DNA from: Bin87 sp965221295
GTDB lineage: Bacteria; Chloroflexota; Dehalococcoidia; Lucifugimonadales; UBA3495
Direction of reading: 5' to 3'
Length of the DNA stretch: 64,000 bases
NCBI GenBank assembly: GCA_965221295.1
Contig: OZ244879.1
Coordinates: forward strand, 2,666,001 to 2,730,000
This document shows positions 35,857-44,038 of the stretch, piece after piece; the stretch's first letter is position 1, and each line of letters begins with the position of its first letter. The position numbers and the translations under genes are program-made. The notes below the pieces were generated by a model. That model saw only the letters and a program-made list of their open reading frames with translations, was not told where the DNA came from and ran no database searches.

Positions 35857-36774
35857 ATGACGGAATATCTGGCCGGGATCGTAGAATCGGGCCAAGAGGC
35901 TCTGCAACTCGCCACCGGCTTCGCCTTCACCGAGGGGCCGTTGTGGCATCCCGATGGCTATTGGCTGTTCGTTGACCTGCGCCGGGAACCCCCGGTGATT
36001 CACCGAATGTCGCCAGCCGGCGGAACGCCCGAAATCATCCGCGAGCCCAGCGGCGGGACCAACGGCATGACCTTCGATTTGCAGGGGCGGCTCCTGATGT
36101 GCGAGGGGGACAACCGGCGGATCACCAGGATGGAACACGACGGTTCCATTACGGCGCTGGCCGACCGTTGGAACGGCAAGCGATTGCACCGGCCCAACGA
36201 CATCGTTTGCCGCAGCGACGGCAGCATCTACTTCACCAACCCCAGCGGACGCGTGCCGCCTGAGGAACAAGAGATCGAGTTCCCCGGGTTGATCCAGCGG
36301 ATCTCGCCCGACGGAACGGTGAGCGCCGAGGCAACCGACATCGACTACCCCAACGGCATTGCCTTTTCGCCGGACGAAACCGTTCTCTACGTCTCCAATA
36401 CTCGAGCCCTGGGCGAACGGGCGGACCAGTACTGGGATGGCGAGATCAAACAGAACCAGTACATCCGCGCCTACGACGTTGCCGCCGACGGGTCGTTGAG
36501 CAACAGCCGCGTCTTTGGCAGCATGGCCTCCGCTGAGGACGGCGTCCCAGACGGCATGAAGGTTGACGCCGAGGGCAGAGTGTACTGCACTGGTTCTGGC
36601 GGCGTGTGGGTGTTCGCCCCCAACGGGGAGCATCTGGGCATCATCCGCGTGCCGGAGATTCCCGCCAACTGCGCGTTCGGCGGCCCTGACTTTCGCACCA
36701 TGTTGTTCACGGCGCGGACGTCGGTGTACAGCCTGAGGATGACCACGCCAGGCGCGGCGCTGCCCAGGGAGTAA
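35857..36774 (+). CDS. SMP-30/gluconolactonase/LRE-family protein
   Basis: The 305-residue beta-propeller shows the family's metal-binding positions: FTEGPLWHPDGYWLFVD (Glu, about residue 26), RPNDIVCRSDGSIYFTNP (Asn), YPNGIAFSPDETVLYVSNT (Asn) and VPDGMKVDAEGRVYCTG (Asp). Members are divalent-metal lactonases opening sugar or other lactones. GGGGGG precedes the ATG. It lies between the aminotransferase and the sarcosine-oxidase-like gene, both on the same strand. The lactone substrate is not known; sugar-acid catabolism together with the mandelate racemase-like enzyme two genes downstream is a reasonable guess. Confidence 0.88.
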   Translation: MTEYLAGIVESGQEALQLATGFAFTEGPLWHPDGYWLFVDLRREPPVIHRMSPAGGTPEIIREPSGGTNGMTFDLQGRLLMCEGDNRRITRMEHDGSITALADRWNGKRLHRPNDIVCRSDGSIYFTNPSGRVPPEEQEIEFPGLIQRISPDGTVSAEATDIDYPNGIAFSPDETVLYVSNTRALGERADQYWDGEIKQNQYIRAYDVAADGSLSNSRVFGSMASAEDGVPDGMKVDAEGRVYCTGSGGVWVFAPNGEHLGIIRVPEIPANCAFGGPDFRTMLFTARTSVYSLRMTTPGAALPRE

Positions 36775-36913
36775 CGGCGGGACCCAACACCGACACGACA
36801 CCCAGATCCGCATCTGGACGGCTGAAGTTCCTGCCGGATGCGGACGTACAACTCGCCCGATCCCTGGACATTCAGGGGTTGCGTTTGGCCCGAAAAATCC
36901 GGGCGGAGCCACG

Positions 36914-38047
36914 ATGAGGGAATTCGACGCTATCGTAATCGGAGTGGGAGGAATGGGCAGCGCCACGGTGTATCACCTGGCGCGGCGCGGCTGGCGGGTT
37001 CTGGGCCTGGAGCAATACGACATCCCAAACGAAATGGGCTCGTCTCACGGCGTCAGCAGGATGATTCGGCTCGCCTACCATGAGGACCCGTCTTACGTCC
37101 CCCTGCTGTACCGCGCCTACGAACTGTGGAACCAACTGGAAAACCTCGCTGGCGAAAAGCTGCTGGTGACCACCGGATGCGTCCGTGGCGGAGTGGGCGC
37201 CAGCCATTTGCTGGAAGGCTCTCTGGCCACGGTCAAGGAGCATCATCTCCCGTATCGTTTGCTGAGCGGGCCTGAGGTGAACCGGCAATGGCCCGGATAC
37301 CAACTGCCCGAGGACGCGGAACTGCTCTACGAGCAGCAGGGCGGCTTCGTACTCTCCGAGCGTTGCATCGTGGCCCACGTAACGGCGGCGCTGGACCTGG
37401 GAGCGCAAGTGCACGGCCGCGAGAAAGCTTTGGAGTGGGAGCCCACCGCTGGCGGCGGCGTGGTGGTAACCACCAATCGGGATACGTACTCGGCGCGTCG
37501 GCTGGTGGTGACCGCCGGCGCCTGGGCCGGCAAGGTGTCGCCGGAGGTCGCCAGGAACGCCGTGCCGGAACGTCAGGTACTGGGATGGTTCGCGCCCCAC
37601 CGCCCGGAGCTCTTCAAGCCAGAGACGTTCCCAGTATTCGGCATGGAGGTCGAGGAAGGGCGGTTCTACGGCTTTCCGTCCTACGGCATTCCCGGCTTCA
37701 AGTTGGGCATGTTCAACCACTTCCGCGAACAGGTCGATCCCGACACCATGGATCGGGAGCCCAACGCTCGGGACGAAGCGGCGCTGCGCCAATTCACCGA
37801 ACGTTACTTCCCTGAAGCGGCCGGACCGACACTGGCGTTGAAAACCTGCATGTTCACCAACACGCCCGACGAGCATTTCATCATGGACACGCTGCCGGAA
37901 CATCCACAGGTATCGGTGGCGGCCGGATTTTCCGGGCACGGGTTCAAGTTCAGCAGCGTGGTGGGCGAGATCATGGCCGACCTCGCGGAACATGGGCGCG
38001 CCGAGCATGACATCAGCCTTTTCCGGCTGAGTCGATTCGATGAATGA
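36914..38047 (+). CDS. Monomeric sarcosine oxidase / N-methyltryptophan oxidase family protein
   Basis: The 377-residue flavoprotein has DAIVIGVGGMGSATVYHLARR (FAD dinucleotide fold; first 20 residues or so), GSSHGVSRMIRLAYHEDP and, near residue 310, KTCMFTNTPDEHFIMD. The Cys in TCMFT aligns with the residue that carries covalent FAD in monomeric sarcosine oxidase. FSGHGFKFSSVVGE completes the signature. Such enzymes oxidatively demethylate N-methyl amino acids and release hydrogen peroxide. It is followed after 9 bases by a mandelate racemase-like gene, so the two are probably cotranscribed. The amine substrate cannot be set from sequence. Confidence 0.9.
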   Translation: MREFDAIVIGVGGMGSATVYHLARRGWRVLGLEQYDIPNEMGSSHGVSRMIRLAYHEDPSYVPLLYRAYELWNQLENLAGEKLLVTTGCVRGGVGASHLLEGSLATVKEHHLPYRLLSGPEVNRQWPGYQLPEDAELLYEQQGGFVLSERCIVAHVTAALDLGAQVHGREKALEWEPTAGGGVVVTTNRDTYSARRLVVTAGAWAGKVSPEVARNAVPERQVLGWFAPHRPELFKPETFPVFGMEVEEGRFYGFPSYGIPGFKLGMFNHFREQVDPDTMDREPNARDEAALRQFTERYFPEAAGPTLALKTCMFTNTPDEHFIMDTLPEHPQVSVAAGFSGHGFKFSSVVGEIMADLAEHGRAEHDISLFRLSRFDE

Positions 38048-38056
38048 GGGACGAAC

Positions 38057-39232
38057 ATGAAGATTACCGACATTGAGGCCATCGCGTTGGTTTGGCCGGC
38101 TCCGGAACGAGCCTACTGGACGGCGTTGCGTCCCATTGGACGGGTCAGCGAATTGCTGGTGCGCGTGCACACTGACGCCGCTTTCTACGGTATCGGTGAA
38201 GCGCACGGCGCTGGACAGGGGTTCGCTGGCATCTATCGCGAGGACGCTGACGGAGCGATCCACGCCGACGGCGCCTCAAGAGCGGTGATCGACCTCCTCA
38301 AGCCCATGCTGATCGGGCAGGATCCATTGAACCACGAACGGTTGTGGGATGACATGTTCGGGCTCTGCCACCGAATCGGCTGGGCCGGTTCCGGTTTCGG
38401 CCGTCCGCAGATCCTCACCGCCCTGGCCGCAGTGGACATCGCGCTGTGGGACATCAAAGGCAAGGCGGCCGGCCTACCGGTGTACAAGCTGCTGGGCGGA
38501 CACAGCAACACCGCGCCGTGCTACGTAACCGGAGGCTACTATCAGGACGGCAAAACTGTGGCGGATCTAGCCCAGGAGTGCGAAACCTACGTGGACATGG
38601 GTTACGAGGCCATCAAACTGAAGATCGGCCACGTTTCACTGCGCGAGGACTTCGAGCGCGTCAGCGCCGTTCGCAGCGCCGTGGGCGACGGAATCGACCT
38701 GATGGTTGACGTGAACGAGGGTTGGGATGTGGACACCGCCATCCGCGGCGCCCGAATGCTGGAGCCCCTGAACATCCGCTGGCTCGAAGAACCGGTGCAC
38801 TGGTACGACCGCGTTGATGGCTTGGGCAAGGTCGCGGCGGCCACCACGATTCCCATTGCGTCGGGCGAGAACGCCGTCACCCGCTGGGACGCCCGCGACC
38901 TGATTCGCCGAGGAGGAGTGCGCGTGATGCAGTTTGACAGCACGCGCAATGGCGGAATCACCGAGTGCCTGCGCATCGCCGGCCTGTGCGCGGCGGAGAA
39001 CGTGCGGCTTGCCCCTCACCACGACCCCCAGGTGCATGGTCACATCGTCGCCGGATTGGAAGTCGGCGAGATTTGCGAGACCTTCCCCACCGCCGACCGG
39101 GATCCCATTTGGGAGGAGTTGTTCACCGCGCGGCCTGACATTTCGGGAGGCAAACTGACCCTGAATGACCTGCCCGGCTGGGGCATCGAACTGGACGAGC
39201 GCACGTTGGAGCGCCGAGGCGCATGGGCTTAG
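38057..39232 (+). CDS. Mandelate racemase/muconate lactonizing enzyme family protein
   Basis: The 391-residue protein is a member of the enolase superfamily, which abstracts a proton next to a carboxylate. Visible catalytic residues are IKLKIGH (KxK base, about 187-193), DVNEGW (Asp), WLEEPV (Glu) and ASGENAV (Glu) as metal ligands, QFDSTRNGG (Asp) and LAPHHDPQVHGH (His of the His-Asp dyad). This arrangement is that of the mandelate racemase/sugar-acid dehydratase subgroup. The start sits 9 bases after the oxidase stop, behind GAGGGACG. crcB begins 28 bases downstream. A sugar-acid dehydratase role would fit the neighbouring lactonase-like gene, but this is inference. Confidence 0.9.
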   Translation: MKITDIEAIALVWPAPERAYWTALRPIGRVSELLVRVHTDAAFYGIGEAHGAGQGFAGIYREDADGAIHADGASRAVIDLLKPMLIGQDPLNHERLWDDMFGLCHRIGWAGSGFGRPQILTALAAVDIALWDIKGKAAGLPVYKLLGGHSNTAPCYVTGGYYQDGKTVADLAQECETYVDMGYEAIKLKIGHVSLREDFERVSAVRSAVGDGIDLMVDVNEGWDVDTAIRGARMLEPLNIRWLEEPVHWYDRVDGLGKVAAATTIPIASGENAVTRWDARDLIRRGGVRVMQFDSTRNGGITECLRIAGLCAAENVRLAPHHDPQVHGHIVAGLEVGEICETFPTADRDPIWEELFTARPDISGGKLTLNDLPGWGIELDERTLERRGAWA

Positions 39233-39260
39233 CCAGCGCAGTCCTGGTGGGCGGCGGCTC

Positions 39261-39635
39261 GTGATCTGGCTATTGGTGGCGGTAGGCGGCGCCGTCGGAT
39301 CCGTGCTGCGCTATGGCGCCAACCGGCTTGCGGCCCATTACTTTGGCGCCGACACCGTGGTCGGCACTTTCGCCGTAAACACGGCAGGCTCCTTCGCGCT
39401 GGGGTTTTTGGCGGCGCTGTTCATCCATCGGTCTGGCCTGCCCATCGAGCTCAGGGCGATGGCGACGGTGGGCCTGTTGGGGGGATTCACCACTTTTTCC
39501 ACTCTGGCCTACGATGGGGTGAGGTTGCTCTCCGGTGGGGAATACGGCAGGGCCGGCCTGTCGCTGGCGGCCAACCTGGTAGTCGGATTGCTGGCGGCCT
39601 GGCTGGGCATTATCGCCGGTCGCGCAGCCGGCTGA
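39261..39635 (+). CDS. crcB: Fluoride ion channel CrcB/FluC
   Basis: The gene starts at GTG 39261 (VIWLLVAVGGAVGSVLRYGAN); the frame upstream of it reads through the end of the previous gene. The 124-residue product has four hydrophobic helices, GTFAVNTAGSFALGF in the second, and the fluoride-channel signature GLLGGFTTFSTLAYD near residue 75. CrcB works as a dual-topology dimer exporting fluoride. A single copy is seen here, so it must form a homodimer or pair with a copy elsewhere. I see no fluoride riboswitch in the 28-base gap; it is probably transcribed from the upstream gene. Confidence 0.9.
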   Translation: MIWLLVAVGGAVGSVLRYGANRLAAHYFGADTVVGTFAVNTAGSFALGFLAALFIHRSGLPIELRAMATVGLLGGFTTFSTLAYDGVRLLSGGEYGRAGLSLAANLVVGLLAAWLGIIAGRAAG

Positions 39636-39660
39636 GAACGTTGCCGGTGTCCTGTCCCGG

Positions 39661-39669
39661 TGTTAGAAT
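39661..39669 (+). promoter_or_regulatory. Extended -10 upstream of the PAC2 gene
   Basis: TGTTAGAAT fits TGnTAnnnT and lies 54 bases before the ATG at 39724. Confidence 0.5.
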
Positions 39670-39723
39670 GCTGCGTCTTATGTTCAGTCCTACCTTTGTT
39701 TCAACCACGAACGGACCACACCA

Positions 39724-40608
39724 ATGCCTAACTTTGACGATTATCTGATCGTAAGCGAATTCCCGGAGGAGCCCGTTGAGCGCATGGTGGTGGCGTTTCG
39801 GGGTTGGCCGGACGCTGGCGACGCGGCGACCGCGACGCTCAACTATCTCCTAGCGGCCTTCGGCGCCGAGAAGTTCGCCGAAATCGATCCGGAGGAGTTT
39901 TTCAACTTCGCCCAGGAACGCCCGCGTTCCACCCGGAGCAGGGACGGCGCCCGGCATCTGCAATGGCCCGCCAACGAATTTTTCCTCTGGCGCGGCAACT
40001 CACAGTCGCCGCCGGTGGCGCTCTACCTCGGCGCCGAACCGCATCTGCGTTGGCGCACATTCTCCTCGTTGGTGGCGGACATCGCCCGCCGGTGCGGGGT
40101 GCGCTCAGTGGTGCACATCGGCGCCCTGCTGGACGCGGTTCCGCACACCCGGGCGATCCGATTCACCGGAACCTCCACCAACCGCAGCATACAGGCGAAG
40201 TTTGACACCGGGAAAATAAGATCCTCCAACTATCAGGGCCCCTCGGGAATTACGCTACCCATTTCAGAGTCCCTGGCGGCCCGCGGCATCAGCTACACGT
40301 CGTTGTGGGGGCACGTGTCCCACTACTTGCACGCCACGCCCAATTTCCGAGTCAGCCTGGGGCTGGCGCGCAACCTGTCGCATCTGTTGGCGATGCCCAT
40401 CGACCTGAGCGACCTGTACGGCATGGCCGACACCTTCGACCGCGAGGTGGAAAAGGTGATAGCTGAGGACGAACAGTTGAGCAAATACATCGCCACGCTG
40501 GAAGAACGTTATGACGCCGCCCCGGAAAGCAGAGAAATGCCCAATCCGGCCGAGTTGATGATCGAACTTGAACAGTTCCTGCGCGCGGAGCGAGGGGGCG
40601 GGCGCTAG
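39724..40608 (+). CDS. PAC2-family protein
   Basis: The 294-residue product carries the PAC2 fold (related to proteasome assembly chaperone 2): MVVAFRGWPDAGDAATATLNYLL (early, split by the first helix), PPVALYLGAEPHLRWRTFSSLVADIARRCGVRSVVHIGALLDAVPHTR in successive strands, and YQGPSGITLPISESLAARGI. The C-terminal part is helical, with EKVIAEDEQLSKYIATLEERYD. Bacterial PAC2 proteins are common in actinobacteria and Chloroflexota and their role is unresolved. It has its own promoter and stands before the protoglobin gene with a 113-base gap. Confidence 0.85.
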   Translation: MPNFDDYLIVSEFPEEPVERMVVAFRGWPDAGDAATATLNYLLAAFGAEKFAEIDPEEFFNFAQERPRSTRSRDGARHLQWPANEFFLWRGNSQSPPVALYLGAEPHLRWRTFSSLVADIARRCGVRSVVHIGALLDAVPHTRAIRFTGTSTNRSIQAKFDTGKIRSSNYQGPSGITLPISESLAARGISYTSLWGHVSHYLHATPNFRVSLGLARNLSHLLAMPIDLSDLYGMADTFDREVEKVIAEDEQLSKYIATLEERYDAAPESREMPNPAELMIELEQFLRAERGGGR

Positions 40609-40676
40609 ACCGGCGTCGAAATAGAGCCACAGCAAACTCTTGACTTCCCGCCGGCTTGCCGGCCAACCGACCGGGC

Positions 40677-40683
40677 GGTATAG
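40677..40683 (+). promoter_or_regulatory. -10-like box upstream of the protoglobin gene
   Basis: GTATAGT (TATAGT core) lies about 40 bases before the GTG start at 40722. Confidence 0.4.
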
Positions 40684-40721
40684 TCAAACCCACTTCAATA
40701 CTGCAACTGCGGGGGCGTCTC

Positions 40722-41402
40722 GTGACTATTTTCGACTGGCCGGCCCGGATGCGACAGATGGCCGACTTCGTGGGCCTCACCGACGAGGACTTGGCGTTGG
40801 TGCGGGAAACCGGGCCGATCTTGCTGGCTCGGGCCGACGCCCTGACCTCCGCCGTTTACGACCATTTCCTCCAGTTTCCGGCCACCGCCAGATTCTTTTT
40901 GACCCCAGAGGGCGAGATTGACCAGTCGCGCCTGGACCGGCGAAAGCACAGTCTGGCCCGCTGGCTGCGCAACTCCATCGACTTTCAACTGGACGAGCAG
41001 TTTCCGGTGTTCCTGCTGGCGATGGGCGTGGTGCACAGCAACCCGTCCTTGGAGCGCGGCTACCTGGGATCAGTTCCGGCCCGGTTCATGATCGGCACCA
41101 TGTCATTCGCTCAGAGCGCCATCGCCGCGACGTTGACGGAAGACATGGACGACCCGGTTCGAGTGTTGCGGGCGTCCACCGCCTGGAACAAAGTCCTAAT
41201 GCTGCAGTTGGACGTCCTCCTGGCCGGATACGTCACGGAAACGCCAACCGCGCCCACAGATCCCGCAACATCTCCAGATGGGGGAGCGCTGGATGGCGAT
41301 GCCCGGCCGCAGGGGATGCGCCGCGTCTTAACCAACATACTGGACGAAAACCACCGAAACGCCAACCCCAATGGTTCGGGACAGGAGCGCCCGGGACAAT
41401 AA
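40722..41402 (+). CDS. Protoglobin-like protein
   Basis: I place the start at GTG 40722, behind GGGGG, because globin homology begins a few residues later. The ~226-residue product shows LTDEDLALVRETGPILLARA, AVYDHFLQFPATARFF, LDRRKHSLARWLRNSI and VPARFMIGTMSFAQSAI, the helical pattern of protoglobins and globin-coupled sensors. The His in RRKHSL or in GVVHSNP would be the candidate haem ligand. No sensor output domain is attached; the last ~45 residues are a Pro/Gly/Asp-rich tail. It ends 17 bases before an AroQ-like gene, forming a likely two-gene operon closed by a terminator. It probably binds O2, NO or CO. Confidence 0.8.
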   Translation: MTIFDWPARMRQMADFVGLTDEDLALVRETGPILLARADALTSAVYDHFLQFPATARFFLTPEGEIDQSRLDRRKHSLARWLRNSIDFQLDEQFPVFLLAMGVVHSNPSLERGYLGSVPARFMIGTMSFAQSAIAATLTEDMDDPVRVLRASTAWNKVLMLQLDVLLAGYVTETPTAPTDPATSPDGGALDGDARPQGMRRVLTNILDENHRNANPNGSGQERPGQ

Positions 41403-41419
41403 CCCGAAGGAGAAACGAA

Positions 41420-41848
41420 ATGACCAAGGTACTGGTAATCCAGGGAGCCGGCATGAACATGCGGGGCAAGGTCCAAGTGGAGATTTTCGGGCCAAACACC
41501 CTGGACCAGATCAACGAGCAGATCCGCGGTTACGGCGAGAGCTTGGGCGTGGACGTGAAGATCGTCCATTCCAACATTGAGGGCGAAGTGGTGAACGCGC
41601 TGTACGACGCCTGGGAAGACGGATACGACGCCTGCCTGATCAATCCGGCAGGTTACACAACGGCCAATGGCCCGCTGCGGGGAGCCATCCAACAGGTTCC
41701 CATGCCCGTAATCGAGGTGCACGCCAGCAACCCCACTGCGCGGGGCACGGTTTCGGCGGTGTTGCCGGTCAGCAAAGGCTGCGTGTATGGATTCGGAGTG
41801 TACGGGTACTATCTGGCCCTGGAAGCGGTGAAACACACCGCGGCATAA
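41420..41848 (+). CDS. AroQ-like (type II dehydroquinase fold) protein with altered active site
   Basis: The 142-residue protein matches type II 3-dehydroquinate dehydratase in length and fold: GAGMNMRGKVQVEIFGPNTL, VHSNIEGEVVNALYDAW, LINPAGYTTANGPLRGAI, PVIEVHASNPTARG and GFGVYGYYLALEAV. In AroQ the first segment is normally GPNLNLLGxREPxxYG with a catalytic Tyr, which here is Phe (EIFG), and NPGAYTH has become NPAGYTT without the His. The His in EVHASN is kept. The usual reaction is therefore doubtful; another substrate or a binding role is more likely. It follows the protoglobin gene by 17 bases behind GGAGAA and ends in a terminator. Confidence 0.75.
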   Translation: MTKVLVIQGAGMNMRGKVQVEIFGPNTLDQINEQIRGYGESLGVDVKIVHSNIEGEVVNALYDAWEDGYDACLINPAGYTTANGPLRGAIQQVPMPVIEVHASNPTARGTVSAVLPVSKGCVYGFGVYGYYLALEAVKHTAA

Positions 41849-41853
41849 TGTGG

Positions 41854-41880
41854 GGGCGGGTTGAATCCCGCCCTCTTTTG
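41854..41880 (+). terminator. Rho-independent terminator after the AroQ-like gene
   Basis: GGGCGGG (41854-41860) pairs with CCCGCCC (41867-41873) around the loop TTGAAT and is followed by TCTTTTG. It begins six bases after the stop codon. Confidence 0.8.
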
Positions 41881-41897
41881 TTGGGTCATCGCCGCTC

Positions 41898-42089
41898 TCA
41901 TTCGCAGCGTAGGCATCGGACATCCTTGAACACGGTGTCATGGATGCCAGGATTGGTGATCAGGTAATCCATGATCACGCGGACTACCTTCCCTTCATCG
42001 GCGATGTTGTACTTTTCCTTGGACGTGTTGATCAGGCCGATATGCTCGGCGTTGACATCAACGGTGAGTGCGGTCTTGGTGCCTGCCAT
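41898..42089 (-). CDS. Small protein, possible ribbon-helix-helix type with C-terminal CxxC
   Basis: I start at ATG 42089 (MAGTKTALTVDVN) because AGGAGCGAAAGGA precedes it; the longer open frame upstream has no protein character. The 63-residue product has a beta-like TALTVDVNAEHI, then a helix pair around KEKYNIADEGKVVRVIMDYL, which resembles RHH DNA-binding proteins. It ends KDVRCLRCE with a CxxC. I cannot name it with certainty. It converges on the AroQ-like gene, with the terminator between them, and diverges from the NIPSNAP gene. Confidence 0.55.
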   Translation of the reverse strand: MAGTKTALTVDVNAEHIGLINTSKEKYNIADEGKVVRVIMDYLITNPGIHDTVFKDVRCLRCE

Positions 42090-42146
42090 TTCCTTTCGCT
42101 CCTGTTGGTTGAGTGTGTGGGCGGCCCCAACGCCGCCGGAAGCGTC

Positions 42147-42155
42147 AGCATAACA
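42147..42155 (-). promoter_or_regulatory. Extended -10 upstream of the small CxxC protein
   Basis: The minus strand reads TGTTATGCT, 58 bases before the ATG at 42089. Confidence 0.4.
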
Positions 42156-42369
42156 TAGGCCTCCGAGACATTTGCGTTGGCCAACGCCGGTGGCAGGGCA
42201 GCGTCGTTTGATCGTTTGCGTAATCAGGTCGCGCCGTCGCTGAGGCAACAGCAGGGGAGCCAGCCAGATGGACGACGGAGCGAGTGCGTCTCGCTCCGCG
42301 CGCAGCGGCGTTTTGCGGAACGCGGCCACGCGGGAGGCGAAATCCGCAGTTGCCGCCCCCATGAGCATC

Positions 42370-42378
42370 TGCTAGACT
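42370..42378 (+). promoter_or_regulatory. Extended -10 upstream of the NIPSNAP gene
   Basis: TGCTAGACT lies 72 bases before the ATG at 42450. The identical nine bases occur before rnpB and, on the minus strand, before ino1. Confidence 0.55.
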
Positions 42379-42449
42379 GCCGGCATCCCGTCGGCGCCCA
42401 GAACGCGACGCCGACGAATGCGAAACCGCAAGCCCAGGAGGTACGGTTA

Positions 42450-43067
42450 ATGATTTACGAAGTCCGGACTTACGACCTCAAGCCCGGCGGCGTCCCCATC
42501 TTCGAAGAAGCCTTTGAAAAGGCCCTTCCCCATCGGGAAAAGTATTCCAAGCTCGCCGCCTTCTTTCACACCGAGATCGGCCCGTTGAACCAGGTCATCC
42601 ACATCTGGCCCTACGAGAGCTTGGACGAGCGCGCCGAAGTCCGGGCCGCTTCCGCGAAGGACCCGAACTGGCCGCCGGACAGCCAAGGAACCATCCTGCA
42701 CATGGAATCCGAGATATTCCATCCCGCTCCGTTCATGCGGCCCATGGGCGGCGGACAGAAGCAGGGCAACGTTTACGAGATGCGGATCTATGAGTACCAG
42801 AACGGCTCCATGCCCAAGGTGCTGGACATCTGGTCCGCCGCCATCGAACATCGCGAGAAGTTCTCGCCGTTGGCCGCGGGCATGTACAGCGACATCGGCG
42901 GCCTGAACAAGTGGGTGCACGTCTGGCCCTACAAGGACTTGGCCGAGCGCGACAAGATTCGCGCCGAAGCGTCGGCTACGCCGCATTGGCCGCCGCCCAC
43001 CCGGGAATTCCTGGTCAACCAGCAAACCAAGGTATTGGTTCCGGCCAGCTTTTCGCCGCACGCCTGA
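42450..43067 (+). CDS. NIPSNAP family protein, two domains
   Basis: ATG 42450 is fixed by AGGAGG (42436-42441). The 205-residue product is a tandem of two NIPSNAP/dimeric alpha-beta barrel domains. The first begins MIYEVRTYDLKPGGVPIFEE and has FFHTEIGPLNQVIHIWPYES; the second begins NVYEMRIYEYQNGSMPKVLD and has MYSDIGGLNKWVHVWPYKD. Each closes with a WPP segment (NWPPDSQG, HWPPPTRE). NIPSNAP proteins are ferredoxin-like-fold proteins of unknown activity, frequent beside catabolic genes. A luciferase-like oxidoreductase follows after 122 bases with its own -10 box. Confidence 0.85.
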   Translation: MIYEVRTYDLKPGGVPIFEEAFEKALPHREKYSKLAAFFHTEIGPLNQVIHIWPYESLDERAEVRAASAKDPNWPPDSQGTILHMESEIFHPAPFMRPMGGGQKQGNVYEMRIYEYQNGSMPKVLDIWSAAIEHREKFSPLAAGMYSDIGGLNKWVHVWPYKDLAERDKIRAEASATPHWPPPTREFLVNQQTKVLVPASFSPHA

Positions 43068-43132
43068 TTTCCCAGGTCACGCCCGTCACCGCAAGCGGGG
43101 CGGATTCGCCAATGGCGGATCCGCCTCTGCGT

Positions 43133-43138
43133 TATAAT
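43133..43138 (+). promoter_or_regulatory. -10 box upstream of the second LLM oxidoreductase
   Basis: A perfect TATAAT lies 52 bases before the ATG at 43190; no good -35 box is seen at normal spacing. Confidence 0.5.
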
Positions 43139-43189
43139 GAGCGCCGCATTCTTGCTGGCTATATTTTCAAATCGTTGAGGCCAACCACA

Positions 43190-44035
43190 ATGAACATCGG
43201 CATCGCAATGTTTGCGACCCAGTCGTCGATTGACGTGGCCGAGCTGGCCCAGGCTTGCGAAGGACACGGCTTTGAATCGCTTTGGGTTCCTGAACATCCA
43301 GCTATCCCGGCTGGGCCCAAGACGCCATGGCCCGGTTCGCCGGACGGCGTGATACCGCAGATGTATTACGAATGCCTGGATCCCTTCGTGGCGCTGGCTC
43401 GCGCTTCTGCCGTGACGTCGACGCTCAAACTGGGCACCGGCATTTGCCTGGTGCCCGAACGGAACCCAATCTTGCTGGCCAAGGAGGTCGCCACCCTCGA
43501 CTTCGCCAGCGGTGGCCGATTCCTCTTCGGGATCGGCGTAGGCTGGCTGCGGGAGGAAACCGAACTGTTCGGCGTCGAGTTTGGGCAGCGTGTTGGGTAC
43601 ACCCGCGAATCGATCCTGGCGATGAAGGAACTGTGGACCAAAGAAGCTGGGGAATTTCACGGCAAGTATATCGATTTTCCTCCCATCTACTCATCGCCAA
43701 AACCCGCCCAGAAACCGCACCCGCCGGTGTTGATCGGCGGCAACGCTCCCAACGTGGCCCGACGGGTGGTCAGCTGGGGCGACGGATGGATGCCCAATCG
43801 CATTACTCCTGAAGCTTTGAACGACAAACGTGAAGAAATCGTCCGCCTGGCCCAGGAAGCCGGCCGCGATCCCCATACCATCGAGGTTTCCGTGTTCGGG
43901 CAACCAGCGGATCCTGAAATACTGAAAGCCTACGAGCAGGCGGGAGCCACCCGCGCCATGGTGTTCGCGGACAGCGCGCCCCGCGACGACGCTCTCCGGC
44001 AACTCGACGACTACGCCCGCCGTCTGCTCGCCTGA
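43190..44035 (+). CDS. LLM class flavin/F420-dependent oxidoreductase
   Basis: The start is ATG 43190; the frame extending back to 42911 runs inside the NIPSNAP gene. The 281-residue product begins MNIGIAMFATQ and shows GFESLWVPEHPAIP, LKLGTGICLVPERNPILLAKEVATLDFASGGRFLFGIGVGW (in two blocks), PAQKPHPPVLIGGNAPNVARR and WGDGWMPN. This is the pattern of luciferase-like F420-dependent oxidoreductases. It is followed 3 bases later by a small NTF2-like gene and then the iron transporter gene. The substrate is unknown. Confidence 0.88.
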   Translation: MNIGIAMFATQSSIDVAELAQACEGHGFESLWVPEHPAIPAGPKTPWPGSPDGVIPQMYYECLDPFVALARASAVTSTLKLGTGICLVPERNPILLAKEVATLDFASGGRFLFGIGVGWLREETELFGVEFGQRVGYTRESILAMKELWTKEAGEFHGKYIDFPPIYSSPKPAQKPHPPVLIGGNAPNVARRVVSWGDGWMPNRITPEALNDKREEIVRLAQEAGRDPHTIEVSVFGQPADPEILKAYEQAGATRAMVFADSAPRDDALRQLDDYARRLLA

Positions 44036-44038
44036 ATC

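Larger units (their letters stand above)
42090..42449. other. Divergent promoter region
   Basis: About 360 bases between divergent genes. It holds an extended -10 for each side and no convincing gene; the long open frame crossing it on the plus strand is an upstream extension of the NIPSNAP gene without a ribosome binding site. Confidence 0.5.

Noticed and set aside
37288..37815. 175-codon frame inside the sarcosine-oxidase-like gene
   Set aside because: Arg/Gly-rich alternate-frame translation without family signal.
39240..39260. Fluoride riboswitch before crcB
   Set aside because: The gap is too short and shows none of the conserved fluoride-aptamer pattern.
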